From: Hyaloscypha bicolor E
Lineage: Eukaryota > Ascomycota > Leotiomycetes > Helotiales > Hyaloscyphaceae
NCBI RefSeq assembly: GCF_002865645.1
Contig: NW_020194619.1
Coordinates: 2,082,442 to 2,146,441, forward strand
Direction: 5' to 3'
DNA length: 64,000 nucleotides
Part shown: piece after piece, positions 25,789 through 36,925 of the stretch
How the letters are laid out: every line of letters starts with the position of its first letter
Position numbering within the stretch: position 1 is the first letter of the stretch
Notes under the pieces: generated by a model
What the model was told of the DNA's origin: nothing
Database searches by the model: none
What the model saw: the letters and a program-made list of their open reading frames with translations, nothing else
Program-made: the position numbers and the translations under genes

Positions 25789-27781
25789 ATGCCGGAAAAT
25801 ACCAGGAGTCTCTCGAGCATTGGTCCTAAGCATCTCTGCTGCCCAACTGTTAGTTTGCCATACATCCCCCTGTTGGCGATGCACAATGACCTTTCCATAT
25901 TTTTCTCGGTTCTGACTTTACTTTTTCAAGGCTTCCCCGGGCGCCGAAAGTGGCTCTCACGAGCCGGACGACAAGGCGTCTTCTGAGCCTCGCGATAGCT
26001 TGCAGGTCCCTTCTGAGGATTCCAACGCTGAACTTGAAGCAAATTGATTCATCAAATTAAATACTCACGATGTCTCCTTCGTAGAGGAGCACATACCAAG
26101 TATTGAAAAGTTTGCAGACGACCTTCAGATAGCCAATGCAGCATGGCCAACCTGGCAGAAGAGCCAGTATCAAGACTTACACGTGCTGCTGTTGAGCTGG
26201 GAGGACGACAATCTAGGGGTTAAGCAGGAAATCAAGCGTCTGGGATACGTTTTTGGTAATCTTTATTACTTTGACGTCCAAGAATTTCGGATCCCGCGCA
26301 AGAAGCCCGGGAAGGCTACGATTTCCCAGGTCTCCGCTTCCTTGAAATGGATGCGTATGATACTCTACTGATTGTTTACTACGCTGGGCATGCTCGCTTG
26401 AGCCACCAAATCAACGAGGCACCAATCTGGGCGGCGTGTGTACAGCATACTATATATAGTCTTGAGAAACTGCTGAGAAGAACAGAACCGACAAGCCCGG
26501 ATCCCCAATATTGCCCTCTGGGGGCGTGCAACAATTACTTGAAGAGGCAGAGTCAGATATCTTCCTGCTTTACGACAGCTGCCATTCAGCGCATCCTGCA
26601 GTCAATATCTCTGGCCAAGGAGTCACAGAATTGATCGCTGCATATGGCTTCGAGACCCATGCTCCTGCCATTGGGCCACACTCGTTCACAAATGCCCTTA
26701 TTCGGGAACTCGAAGAGTCGTTTGTTGGCCCACCAATCTCTGTCGCTGAACTACATAGTAAAGTGATCAGCTCTCTGAAAAATTGGAAGCCAAGTCTTTT
26801 AAGGGACGAAAACGGTAATGTGTGGACGGATGAGAATGGTCGGGCGAAGTACGAATGCCACAAAAGGAGAACGCCAGTTTATTGCTTTCTTACTAATGAA
26901 TCGCCATACAGGAGTATTATTCTAGCTCGGCTTCCATCTAAGTTATCTCTTACCTCGGTAGCCAACAAGGACAAGGTAGTTGATCCAGACAAGCAGACCG
27001 CAGGTGCGAGCAGGAGCAGACGCCGGTGAGCTTTCCGTCCTGGCGGAAGAGCCCAAAGGCACAGCAGAAACACAGCCATCAGTATCAAATGAGATACTTC
27101 ACTCGGCACATTCATCTCAAATCGATTCCTCAGCCCAGTCAACCCAGCCAATAACAGTGTCCGAATCACCGAGGCCGGAGGACTCACTCCGAGTATAACT
27201 CGCAGTCCACTTTGAAGATGACTTCTTCCTTGAAAAAGAAGACGAAGACGACGAAAAGAGAATTCGGACTTGGTGCAACTGGTTAAAAACAATACCGGAT
27301 GGGGTCCAGAACGTCACCATTGAAGGAATCTACAAGAGTTGCTCCGCCCTGGTACTTCTTGCCCTACCTAGGTACCAATCGCACATTGGGATCTTCTGCC
27401 AAACAACGCTGCCTATTCATTCATTGGATTCGTGAAACCCAACAACTGGTCCAAGGCGGACTTGGCTCGACTTCAGCCCGCAGTTGGTGATTCTAAGCTC
27501 GACAAACTCACTTCTGCTCCATATATTCCACCAATCCAGAACCCAAGGTGCGCCTCAAACAATATAATGGGAGCCTGACTTCTGACTTAAGCACTACTGC
27601 ACGCCAAACTGCCACCAAGTATTATAAAACTGGACCAGATAGTCGAAGAACAGAGCTTCCCGGGTACACGTTTTCACCACGCTCATCTGGATCACAAATA
27701 CGATCTGCGCAAATCCGAGAAGAGAAGGAGGCGGAAGAACTGGATGATTTTATCAGCCAAGTATCGTCTTTACTAGCGTAG
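25789..27781 (+). pseudogene. Decayed caspase-domain (peptidase C14-like) gene
   Basis: Several frames together reconstruct the outline of a fungal orphan caspase protein. A probable first exon (25,789-25,848) joins across a GTTAGT...TTTCAAG intron (25,849-25,930) to an acidic, Ser-rich segment. The caspase fold follows: VLLLSWEDDNLGV near 26,190, the His block YYAGHA near 26,388, and the Cys block LLYDSCHSAHP near 26,570. A conserved tail (SLKNWKP, CFLTNE) and later a second module (WCNWLKTIPDGVQ, WDLLPNN) follow. Lesions are a TGA at 26,045-26,047, a frame change near 26,335, another near 26,435-26,480 (intron or indel), one near 27,000, a TAA at 27,196-27,198, one near 27,375 and one near 27,545. 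Both stops could come from C-to-T change. Caspase-fold proteins of this type are linked to fungal cell death and NLR-like systems. The catalytic His and Cys survive but the gene cannot make the full protein. Confidence 0.8.
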
Positions 27782-28462
27782 ATGGGGCCAGCGGTACAAG
27801 AATATCGAGACTTGGCGAACAGTGATCAAACATGGAGAACGGTTGCAATATAGTCAAGGACAAAAAAAACATAGACTACAAATCCTCGTTCTTGATTGCT
27901 CATATCATTCACCCTATGGCTCACAAAGAACAAGCCTCGAAGAGAGAAACTCCACAAGAGACAGAAATTTCACTTGTATGTGTGGTGTTTATTGCGTAAA
28001 AGTCTTGATCTCCGACGCTTCTAAGCGAAGGGGAAGTTGGCGGGGTAGAACCTAAAAGGGGGGCTTCTTCGCTGAGTTTTATTGTCCGGATATGTTTCTC
28101 TTCTTCAACTAATTTTGATGAGTGCAAACCACTAACTCTCCAAGATCTGATACAATTTCGAATTCCTAACAGAATTTATTGTTTACTTCTATTTCTAATA
28201 ACAGGATACCCATTGGACTCCTTCCGTGGATGATGAGGAGTGACCTGAGCCTCTATCTTGTCTAATCATTCCTTGACAGTCTGATAATCAACCCCACTGT
28301 TTAAATAAACATTCGCCATAATTCTCTCTCCTGACATCTCAGCAAACACAAATCTCTGGCTGCCGGCTCATATCATTTTCTCCTTGGATGAAGTTCTCCT
28401 CTCAGCCCCTCCTCTCCCCAACCCTCCCAAATCTCAACCCACAACCCACAATCCCCAATACC
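27782..28462. other. Intergenic, no gene seen
   Basis: Ordinary-composition sequence separates the caspase remnant from the next gene. Short open frames on both strands lack any recognisable feature. A CT-rich stretch at about 28,385-28,500 overlaps the 3' end of the minus-strand gene that follows. Confidence 0.4.
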
Positions 28463-28699
28463 TCACCTCCAACCCCAACCACTCCTCTTCTCTAACGCCT
28501 TAATCTCCTCCTTGATCTGCGTCAACTCCCTCAACCTCGCCTCCTCTCCCTCCCTCAACGCCCTAACCGCCTCGGCCTTCAGCTCCTGAAAATCGTCATC
28601 CAGCCTCTTATGCCAAGGATACAGCACAAACACCTGGAATCCGAGCGCCGTGGTAGCGACGAAGAAGTTGGTGAGCGAGAAGCGGCGCGCGATCAGCAT
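28463..28699 (-). CDS. Small single-pass membrane protein, probably mitochondrial
   Basis: This is a 78-residue frame with an ATG at 28,699. The N-terminus is short and basic (MLIARRFSLT) and is followed by a hydrophobic segment at about residues 9-28 (NFFVATTALGFQVFVLYPW). The remainder is a charged, heptad-like helix rich in Glu, Lys and Arg (LREGEEARLRELTQIKEEI). A basic N-terminus, one membrane span and a coiled-coil tail are common in small inner-membrane assembly factors of mitochondria, so that location is inferred; I cannot assign a family. A GTGAGG donor-like site overlaps the last codons, so an additional 3' exon cannot be excluded. Strong C/G third-position bias supports coding. 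Confidence 0.65.
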   Translation of the reverse strand: MLIARRFSLTNFFVATTALGFQVFVLYPWHKRLDDDFQELKAEAVRALREGEEARLRELTQIKEEIKALEKRSGWGWR

Positions 28700-29084
28700 T
28701 GTAGCGCGTGATTAATTTATTATCGGGTGAAGATGCAAACGAAAATGAAAATGGATCGATCACGTGTCTACGTTCCCACCTTGATCAGTGGGCCAATTTT
28801 GAATGAGGGAGTCCCTAGATCTGACGTACCGAGGTATCTGTTCTCAATTCCAAGGCAAGAAAGAATGGATTCTGAGTGGAGTGGATGGCGTGAATGGAAC
28901 CTCCTTCAATCGACCTCAGCACGCAAAATCTTGAACTGAATTAATCGCATATTTCGTAAAGGAGGAACAACAAATGAAAGAGACGACAGAAGTCGACGTT
29001 TAATCTCTTTTATGGTGAGGCAAATTCGGGTGTCATCGGGATGTGGAAAATCAGCTGATTGTTGCGTCCAGACCCGCTGCCGAG
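28700..29084. other. Upstream region of the small membrane protein gene
   Basis: This is the promoter side of the minus-strand gene ending at 28,699, with no gene recognised. A 70-residue plus-strand frame at 28,727-28,939 is repetitive at its start and looks accidental. Confidence 0.35.
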
Positions 29085-29953
29085 ACAGGCGCTATATTCG
29101 GTCCGACAAAACAACAACAAAACGGTCCGCCTTTTACGCCTATAATAACTTTTTAACCATAACTTGAAGTAATTAATACTAAGCAATATAATTATATAAG
29201 AGAATTAGGTGAATAAAATATATTAATCCGATTTTTGATAGGATTTGTGGTTAATTAGTAAATAAATTTCAAAGTATATAAACGAATTATACTTTATTTT
29301 TATTTTTAACTATACAAAACACCAAAATATTTCGGGAAAGCCAGGTACGCTTAAGTAAATAATATATTAAACTTAGACTTATAAGGCCCTTAGGCTTCTA
29401 TAAGCTTATCATATATAATAGAAGCTTAAATTTTAAGAGTTGCTACTAATGAGAGTTGTGACGGCGGGATCAATGCAATGGTCGAAGCACAAAGTTCAGA
29501 GAATCTCATGTATTGAAAATACTATACTAGAGAGTAAAGGAGAAGGGAATGCCTCGACCTTTAGTAGTCCTTTGCCAATCTCTAGCTTTCTTGCCCGTTT
29601 CAGGCGCGTTTCCTCTCGTTTGATATTTGCGGCAGAATATGCAATTATGCCAGCCGTTACAAGAGTATAAAGTATTAAAGGTCTATGATTTTAATCCCGT
29701 GTAACCTTGTATATTATACAAGTCGTGATTTTTAATTATATAAAACACGAATATTTCTATGTGAGCTAATTTAAAATAATTCCGTACTTTATAACTCTTA
29801 TAATATTAAAGATATTAATAATCAGAGAATAGAGAATTAACTATAATAAGATATATAATAATTCTAATTAATACAATTTATGTCAATTAGTATTATAGTG
29901 GACTTTCTTTTATTTTGTCGCTGTTGTGTCGGACCGACCATGGTGCTACGCCT
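29085..29953. mobile_element. Terminal-inverted-repeat element, AT-rich, non-autonomous
   Basis: The left end reads TCGGTCCGACAAAACAACAA from 29,098. The right end, read on the other strand from 29,937, gives TCGGTCCGACACAACAGCGA, and the similarity continues for several more bases (ACAAAA). Just outside, both ends also share CAGGCG (29,085 and, inverted, 29,953), so the true inverted repeat may be longer with a small gap. The interior is AT-rich and RIP-like, apart from a normal-composition core at 29,440-29,670. No transposase is visible. Ends starting with CAG would suit hAT-type elements, but I found no convincing 8-bp target duplication, so the superfamily stays open. Confidence 0.6.
29303..29759. 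repeat. Imperfect direct repeats inside the TIR element
   Basis: A stretch at about 29,303-29,333 (TTTTTAACTATACAAAACAC) recurs at about 29,729-29,759 as TTTTTAATTATATAAAACAC. The two copies flank the less AT-rich core. They could mark a nested insertion or subterminal repeats of the element. Confidence 0.45.
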
Positions 29954-30262
29954 GGACTGCTCCACTTTTAAATGCTCGAACTTTTGATTTTGAAACGTTG
30001 ATAATATGTTCCATTCCTGTCTTTGTTCGGGTTTTGGAGAAGCGTGAGGCACTGTAATGGTTTGTGATCGATTTTATCAGAAGTGAAAGTGTTCCGCTAG
30101 CCTGGTGACGGGGTAGTCATTTTCAGGACTTAAACATCTTGAACACACCCGTAAGTCTGCCACTCCAAACGGCTTTCGATATTTGAGTTTTCTTATATTA
30201 CTTTCCCTTTCTTCTGGTCCGGACAGAAACAACGCTCTTACTCACGCGCTCTCACTCCCTCC
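29954..30262. other. Intergenic, 3' side of the F-box-like gene
   Basis: No gene was recognised in this 309-bp gap. It probably contains the 3' untranslated part of the minus-strand F-box-like gene. Confidence 0.35.
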
Positions 30263-31907
30263 TCACTCGTCTCCATCAACAACCCAAACCCACTTCGGCA
30301 ACACCCTCCCACTCAGCCTCACCACCTCCTCGCAAACCCACCGTCCCCTCTCCCTCCTCGCCCCATTCCTCCAATTCCACTCCCCACACCCCCAGCCTTT
30401 CAGCCTCTCCTCATCCCACAAACAGTAACCCCACTCCCTCCACCTTTCGCCGCGACTCTCAAACCACTGTCCCTGCGCCTCTCTTTCACTCCGCTTACTC
30501 CGCACCCACGCCGCATTCGGTCCATCTTCAATATCGCCATCGAATTGGACCCTTGGTCTTCGGTGGTGTACTTGGATATAGGCAAGGGGAGGCCCGGAGT
30601 CGGGAGTGCCTTCGAGCGCCTTCGTCAAGAAGGTCGGCGCGTACATGAAAGAATGGATGAGGTGGGGTTTCAGGAGTTCGAATTTCTCCTTCGTTGAAGC
30701 TGCTTTGAGCGCTTTCGCAAGGAATGGAAGGCCCATCATCATCAAGGCTTCACATTGTTCGGGTTCCCAGTATTGATCTGTTCCCCCAAATTTAGCTTTC
30801 CATTCAATCTTCAAAAATAAGAAAGGGGGAAAGGGAGGAAAACCCACGGCGTGCCAAAACCTGTTTCTCAGCTCGAGCCTCCAACTGTTTTCCTTCTTTC
30901 ATGAAACATCTCAGTTCCTGCCTCTCACTCTCAACGTTCATCTCCCAGACGAGTTCTTTCGTCTCCTCCAGCACTCTCCTATAAACGCGGACTATCCAAT
31001 CCCGCACACAAGCCAACTCCTCAGCCTCCCAATCCTTCATCCCCTCACCCCCAAAATACAAATCCGCCATCTCCTGCTCCCCAACCCCATGCCCTCTATA
31101 CGGCTTCCCAAAATCTTTATCCGCAAACAACGCGACGAAAATCTCAAACCTATACATCGCTCGCTGGATCCTATGCCTCTCCGTCTCCGAGATCTCAAGA
31201 TGAGCGCGAGGAATTGGCGCTGAGCGCTTGCTCGCTGATACCGGACGCAATGCATCTTTGCAGAAATGGACCGTCAAGATCTGAATCAGTAGCTCCCGAT
31301 TCGCCATCTCAATCACATCCCCATCCGCAATCTCCACCTCGCTCGGCGGCAACTCTCCAGACGCATTGCCAGAGGATGCGAGTCTTGCTTTCAACTCTTT
31401 ATACCCCGTCATGAAGTGCCGGAGAGATGTCAGCCTCTCCCCATCTCGAGGGACCTTCGTTGCTTCCACGACCGTCCGCGCCTCGAGGAGGAGAGAAGGG
31501 CGTAGCTCATGCTGGAGCAATCCTTTGAGGATTTTTATCCTCGGGCCGTGGAATGCGCGCCAGCAACCTGGGGAGGCGCGAAGAAGCGCATCCAGACTCC
31601 TCACCTCCGTTACCGCTTCTAGGATCGCTATCCGAAGCTCGGTTGGCAGGCTTTCTATCGCCGAACCACCCTTTCGGCCCTCACTGAGCTCTTTCTTCTC
31701 CTCCACCTCCTTTGGTGGTGTGTTGGCCGGGACGGCAACCGCGGACTTGGTGTCTGGCGAGGGGGTTTCCGTTTCTCGAACTGGGAGTAGAACTGGATTT
31801 TGGCTCTCTGGTGTTGGTTGCGGGGGCGGAAGTGGAGAAGAAGTTTTTGATTGCCGTTTCGACCCCAGAACAGCGAGAAGCTGCTTCATTGCCTTAGTTA
31901 ATGCCAT
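30263..31907 (-). CDS. F-box-like domain protein
   Basis: Two exons give a 530-residue protein. Exon 1 is 31,907-30,861 and exon 2 is 30,808-30,263. The 52-bp intron (30,809-30,860) has donor CAG/GTTTTG and acceptor TTTTTGAAG and restores the frame exactly (AEKQ joined to IEWKAKFGG). The first 75 residues are Pro/Ser-rich and disordered. Residues about 83-130 (SLPTELRIAILEAV, LDALLRASPGCWRAF) have the pattern of a fungal F-box: an LP-E motif followed by helices. The rest is helical with no recognised repeat. F-box proteins recruit substrates to SCF ubiquitin ligases, but many fungal members of this kind have unknown substrates. The C-terminal third is rich in Trp and Arg. The F-box call rests on pattern only; the gene structure is firmer than the function. 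Confidence 0.75.
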
Positions 31908-33280
31908 CTTCTCCTCTCCTTCTCTTCCCTTTCCTTCCTTCCTTTTCGGTTCTCTTTCTTTACTCTTTTCTCTTTTCCGTTATCTTGTTTTGACTTTAGT
32001 GTCTTCCGAGGTCTATGTGATCCTCGAAAGATTCAGTGTCGTTTCGAAAAAGTGACAGTCATCAGAGGGGAGTCAACAAATGACTCAGCTGCCGGAGGAA
32101 GTGAGGAGTCGTTTCGGCGCACGAACACGTGACTCAGCCCTCCCGCCTTTGCTGTCTCTCCAAGTTCTCGAGGTAAGCGTTTGCTTTTTCTCGCGTCTCG
32201 AGTCTAGTTGCTTGCCGAGTTCATTCACCGGAGATTTTGCTCTCGTTTGACGTCGAGATGAAGTGAGACGAGAGGGGGCGCGGTGAATGCCGTTATGGCC
32301 CCTGCCTTCTTTCCCGCCCAACGCCCTCGTGAGTCGTGGGTGGTGTCGAGTCGGCCAATGACTCGGATGCGCCCGATGCGAACCACGGTGCGAACTCCCG
32401 TCTCGAGACTCCGGTCACACTGCACATGTACAGCCCCAACGCCATCTGCAGGACAACAGAGCGGCGCCATCGCTAGTGCATTATTCCAGAAAACGCGCAC
32501 ACAGGACGGCAACTCCAAATTAGGTTGCTCTCAAGGGCAATGCACCAGGGTGTGCATGAGCGACACCAAATCAATTTGCCTTCGCGGGCAGTGCAAAGGT
32601 GAGCGTGAGAAATCAGATTAGGTTGCGCGGCCGGCTGAATGTTTGCGCAGTGCTGCGGTCGCGAGCGAAGCATAGCTGAGCCAGTGCTGCGCCTTTTGGT
32701 GGCGCGCTTGGTTGAAAAAGGGGGCTTGGAAGCGTCACGTGGGAAGCGTCACCCAGCAACCAAAGATGGGGATTGGGAAGAGAGGGATGGGGAGGGGAGA
32801 ATGGGGGAAGCGGAGGAAGACACCAGGATTGAATCGAGAGGGTTTGCAGCGGTCTAGGGTCACAAGGTGAGGAAAAGGTTTTGATATTACAATGAAACTT
32901 TAATTTTTTGTATCTCCATCTGCAGTATCCTCGATCTATCGGCTGAGTAGAACGCCATTAGTTGCAAGCCAGTGCCGTTGAACGCCGTGAAATCATAACT
33001 TCATGAAAAATGTACGAAGGTCTGTCGTTGAACAAGACAGACAGATTAAGGAAATGACCGTGAAGCTCCTTTCTGGAGGGTTGTATGTATCCCATGGTAT
33101 CATCCATCCATTCTGTTCGTGAATCCGTGGTCCGACAGTAAACGTAACGTAACGTAACGTAAAGTAAAGTGGTGTGCAATCAAGCCCAAAAAGGGAGAGA
33201 AGACCTAAAAATGAAAAAAGAGGAAGAGACGACATGCTCGCAAGCTCGCTGCCCCTGGATGCTCATTCTTCCGCAGATGC
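31908..33280. other. Intergenic, no convincing gene
   Basis: This stretch is the promoter side of the F-box-like gene and the 3' side of the zinc-finger gene. Overlapping frames of about 100 residues on both strands (32,225-32,621) look like mutual shadows. At about 32,515-32,635 two diverged copies of a segment occur in tandem, sharing GGGCAATGCA/GGGCAGTGCA and ACCAAATCA/GAAATCA. A four-fold AACGT run lies at 33,144-33,165. Confidence 0.35.
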
Positions 33281-34990
33281 TCACTCCTCCTCGCCCTCCG
33301 CATCCTCATCACCGACCCTAGTCTCTCTGCCACCTGAGCAAAGGCGGTATCCACTTCCGCCCTGCTTCGTCTCAATGATCCCCTCCCTCAGCGCCCACTG
33401 AACAAGCAACGCATCATTCTCCTGCCTCACCTCAGCGCTCTTCGCCATGGTAGCCACCTTCTCCAAATGCTTTCCCACATGCTCCATGCGATCATCCCAG
33501 CACGTTTGCCCCTCAAACACGGCGCCGCACGCGGCCAACGGACACGCCAACCGCTGCGGCGGCTGCCTCTTAACCCGCGAGCAAGACACTGCAAGCTCCT
33601 TCAGCTTCTCCTCCCATTCGGGGTTCTTCTTCTGCTGGCGCTTGACCGTGAACGGGGTGTGCATGCGCCGGAGGTGCTGCGTGAACAGGTCCTTGCGGTT
33701 GAACTCGCTGCCTTTGACGGGCGGGCCGCCGACCTTGGGGTTAGAGAGGACTTTGGCACATCCTTGCAGCTCGCAGATCCAGGCGGAGAGGTTCAGGTGT
33801 TGAGACGAGACGTGCCGCTTCCACTCGTTCTTGGAGGCGAAGGTGCTGTTGCAGCCGGCGAAGGCGAAGACGCAGATGAAGGCTCGAGTGTGTGTGCCTG
33901 CGTTGTGGCGTTGGAGGGCTGCGGCGTCCTTGAAAGGCGCGTGGTCGCAGGATTTGCATTGGAGTTGTCCCTTGGCCGCTTTGGAGTTTGGAGAGGACTT
34001 GATGGTGGTGCGGGAACGTTTGTTGGAGGGAGGGGTGATAGTCTTAGAGTTGGAGGCAACCCGCTTCCGGGAACGTGTAGACTTGGGCGTGTACTCGACA
34101 TCATCGTCATCGCCGCCGTTGACGACGCCGATAATGCTCTCCTGGTCAATGTCTCCGTCCGCATCCGCGTCTGCGTCGGACAGTGCGTCGTGCTCGACAT
34201 GGATAGTACTGTTTTGTGGGGAGCTTTCGTCCTTGATGGATTCGCCGAGGCCTTCGTCACTTGGGTATCTGTACGAGGAATGACCGCCTTCCACTTTGAA
34301 GATGCGGTTATCGGTTTCAGTGTTGTACTCGGTCTTCATGGCCATCTCGTCGTATCCCTCGTCGCCATCGTAGCAAACTTCCTCTGGAGGCATGTCCGAG
34401 AAGCCTTGGATCTGGCTGAGCTGGACGTGAGAGCCATGGGATTGGAATTGCTCGAAGTGAAAATCATTTTGGTGTGAATGGCCGAATTGAGACATCCGTT
34501 GAAGCTCCTCTCCTCGCACCTGAGGTGAGAAGATGTTGTCTTGGGGCCAATCGTTTTCAGCCGGTGGGCTCAAACCACTGCTACACGTCGAGGTCACCGC
34601 GCCTTGCGATGGTGACGGGGAACCCATGCGGTTTTGATAAGCGCGTGGAAGCGTGGAGATAGGAGCTCCTGCACGCGTCATGTCAAAGAATCCTTGTGGT
34701 GTGGTAGCAAGAGGAGCAGCAGAAAAGAAGGTTCTCTCTGGTTCCTGAATAAAGCGTTGCATAGGTTGTTGTAGTTGACTTTGTTGCTGGAAATGGTGTT
34801 GAACTTGCCATGAAAAGGGAGCTTGAGGTTGGTTCAGGACTTTGAGCTTGGGATCGAGGTTCTCCATCCAGGAGTTATCGAAGGAGCTGTCGAGCCCGCA
34901 CAGGTCATCTTGGTAGGACTGTGAGCTCGAGTAGAAATCCTGGAGGGACTCCATTCCAGGCATGGAGCCAAAGCCAAAATTGTTCGACAT
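33281..34990 (-). CDS. C2H2 zinc-finger transcription factor
   Basis: One uninterrupted frame of 569 residues begins at the ATG at 34,990. Residues 1-150 are Gln/Ser/Pro-rich, a typical activation region. An acidic run (DADADADGD, DDDD) lies at about 270-300, and basic nuclear-localisation text (SRKR, NKRSR) follows at 306-326. A zinc-finger block then follows. Finger 1 is at about 345-366 (CKSC...H...H). Finger 2 at 373-398 has C...C-STFASKNEWKRH-SSQH. An atypical finger lies at about 406-444 (CELQGCAKV...HLRRMH), and a last Cys/His pair lies at about 483-507 (CPLAACGAVF...MEHVGKH). The F-SKNEWKRH-SQH-L-W-C arrangement recurs in fungal C2H2 regulators and also in the next gene. The target genes are unknown. 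The protein should act in the nucleus. Confidence 0.88.
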   Translation of the reverse strand: MSNNFGFGSMPGMESLQDFYSSSQSYQDDLCGLDSSFDNSWMENLDPKLKVLNQPQAPFSWQVQHHFQQQSQLQQPMQRFIQEPERTFFSAAPLATTPQGFFDMTRAGAPISTLPRAYQNRMGSPSPSQGAVTSTCSSGLSPPAENDWPQDNIFSPQVRGEELQRMSQFGHSHQNDFHFEQFQSHGSHVQLSQIQGFSDMPPEEVCYDGDEGYDEMAMKTEYNTETDNRIFKVEGGHSSYRYPSDEGLGESIKDESSPQNSTIHVEHDALSDADADADGDIDQESIIGVVNGGDDDDVEYTPKSTRSRKRVASNSKTITPPSNKRSRTTIKSSPNSKAAKGQLQCKSCDHAPFKDAAALQRHNAGTHTRAFICVFAFAGCNSTFASKNEWKRHVSSQHLNLSAWICELQGCAKVLSNPKVGGPPVKGSEFNRKDLFTQHLRRMHTPFTVKRQQKKNPEWEEKLKELAVSCSRVKRQPPQRLACPLAACGAVFEGQTCWDDRMEHVGKHLEKVATMAKSAEVRQENDALLVQWALREGIIETKQGGSGYRLCSGGRETRVGDEDAEGEEE

Positions 34991-36925
34991 GATGTAGATG
35001 TCGAGGAGTTCAGCAAGCCTGGAGGTAGAAGGCGGAAGGAAGTTGAAGTGGTGGAGGTGTTTGCCGAAGCGAGCGCGCCTAATATAGCTCGAGGTCGAGG
35101 GCGTGTTTGCTCCAAGAACCCGCTGGTGAGATTCACTAAGTATCCAATATCAGTGACCGAGATGATTGGATATCAATGGCGAGAATATGCTGTGTAGACG
35201 TACAAAAAACTTGGAAACAAACAACTCGCTCTTTGTACAGACAACCAATGTCTTTATGCACCAGCAGCACAATACATACAAATTCGCTCCCGAGGATGAG
35301 TGAGGTCACCGATCAGCTGGATCAGGTGAGAGGGGGCATTCGGGGCGAAGCAGCCAAGTTCCAAAGTCTCGGAGAGGGGCGGAGCTGCGGTTAGTGGGAT
35401 GTTTGAGGGTGGTCGAACAAAACGAGCAGAGGGACGACGACATAAAGTAAAGGCGGCCAAGCCCCCTCACCAGCACATCCAACCTCCATGATCGACTGGA
35501 AACATGGCGCCTCCCGGTGTGGAAGAAAGAGCCTCAAACTAAGTCCCGCAAGCAGACCGACTGCAAACTGCAGCGCCAGCACCAGCAGCCAGGAATGCAT
35601 ATGCAAACCCCTGACTGTTGGTGGAGGTCCATGGCTGCGCCTCTGAATGGACAGGGAGCGGCAGCCGGCGAGGGAGGAGCCCATTTGCCCTCTCTCGCTC
35701 TCGCTGAGCGGTTTGGGAGGTCGTCGGGCACGCGGGAGTGGGCAGACGTGGACGGAGGGTATGCTCGTTGCTTTTTTGCAGGGTGGTTGTACAAATCCCA
35801 ATCAAGGCCTTCCATTCCTTCGATACGCCATAGGGCGGACAAGGCGGGAACCAGGCAGACTCGGCCTCTCCTCCACACTCACGTCTTCACCTGTGCATGT
35901 GCATTTTTTGCGCCGGGCGAGGGACTAGAGACATGTTCCATGTTCCAGAAAGAAACCGGTCGTGTCATCCCTCCTTCTTCTTCCAGAAATCAAGATGACG
36001 GACGCAAAAGAAAGGAGTTTCCCTGAGACCCCCCTCCAAGACGATCACCAGTCTCCATTTCAGCCCCAAAATGCGGCCCTCCCAAAGCGGACACAGCGCC
36101 GTATCGCCCCCAAGCGGCTCTATCCAATTTGCTGTGATTGGCCGTTTCCTCAAACCCGGCGGCTATTCTCCCCTTTCTTCCACTTCCCTTCGAGGAGGGT
36201 GTGAGGTGCGCTGTCGCATCAGCTCCCCGAGTGCAGACCGGATTTCGCGGGTTTGGTATTGGGCAGTTTGCAGTCTGCAGTCAGTCAGTCTCCCAAGGAG
36301 AGCCCATGATTTCGCCTCACTGCCCCTTCGCCCCGCCAAAGTGGGGTCCCTCCCGCTGCGCGCTATGCCTCTCACAGACACCGATTCTGCAGGGGCTCAG
36401 TGGATGGTGGCTGGATATCCTTGTGCGCCAATAACTGGACCCCTCACCCCTCCATCATGCGGTTCAGATGAAACCTAACTCGGTGAGCTTTAGCGAAGGA
36501 TTCTATAAATGAAACGCAAATATTGAGAATGTGGCCTGAATGGGAGGCCAGACATATCAGGTGCGGCTGAGCCGCATTGCTTGAGGGCGGTTTGATGTAT
36601 TCTGGGTTTTGAAGTTCAGACTGTCAAGATGCATGTTTGACATGGTTTCGGATCCAGAGTAAATCACTGGCAGTAAGCTGCATTAGAGGATTAATACGAG
36701 AAAAGATCAACAAACGCCATGAAAGGCCAGAAGAAAGCCACCAGCTCCATTAAATCCCACCTCTACCCAAGAATCTTTTAGTACACCAATCCATCCGTAA
36801 ACCAAAAAAAAGTCGTGAATCGTAACTCATCTCACGGCTCAAACGTAAGTCAACGGTAACCAAATCCACATGGGTTATCCGGGGAATTCCACCAGGGAAT
36901 GAAATCAGTAAAAATAGATCCAATA
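34991..36925. other. Long upstream region of the zinc-finger gene
   Basis: Nearly 2 kb separate two genes transcribed in the same direction. No frame in it has recognisable features, although several of 60-170 residues overlap on both strands and are probably chance. The length suits a large promoter and 5' leader of the 33,281-34,990 gene together with the 3' region of the gene at 36,926-39,984. Confidence 0.4.

Noticed and set aside
31366..32055. 229-residue plus-strand frame
   Set aside because: It is mostly antisense to the F-box-like exon and shows no features of its own.
33144..33165. AACGT short tandem run
   Set aside because: It has only four 5-bp units, too short to carry meaning without further evidence.
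33467..34477. 336-residue plus-strand frame opposite the zinc-finger gene
   Set aside because: It is a shadow of the GC-biased minus-strand coding sequence; the minus frame has clear zinc fingers.
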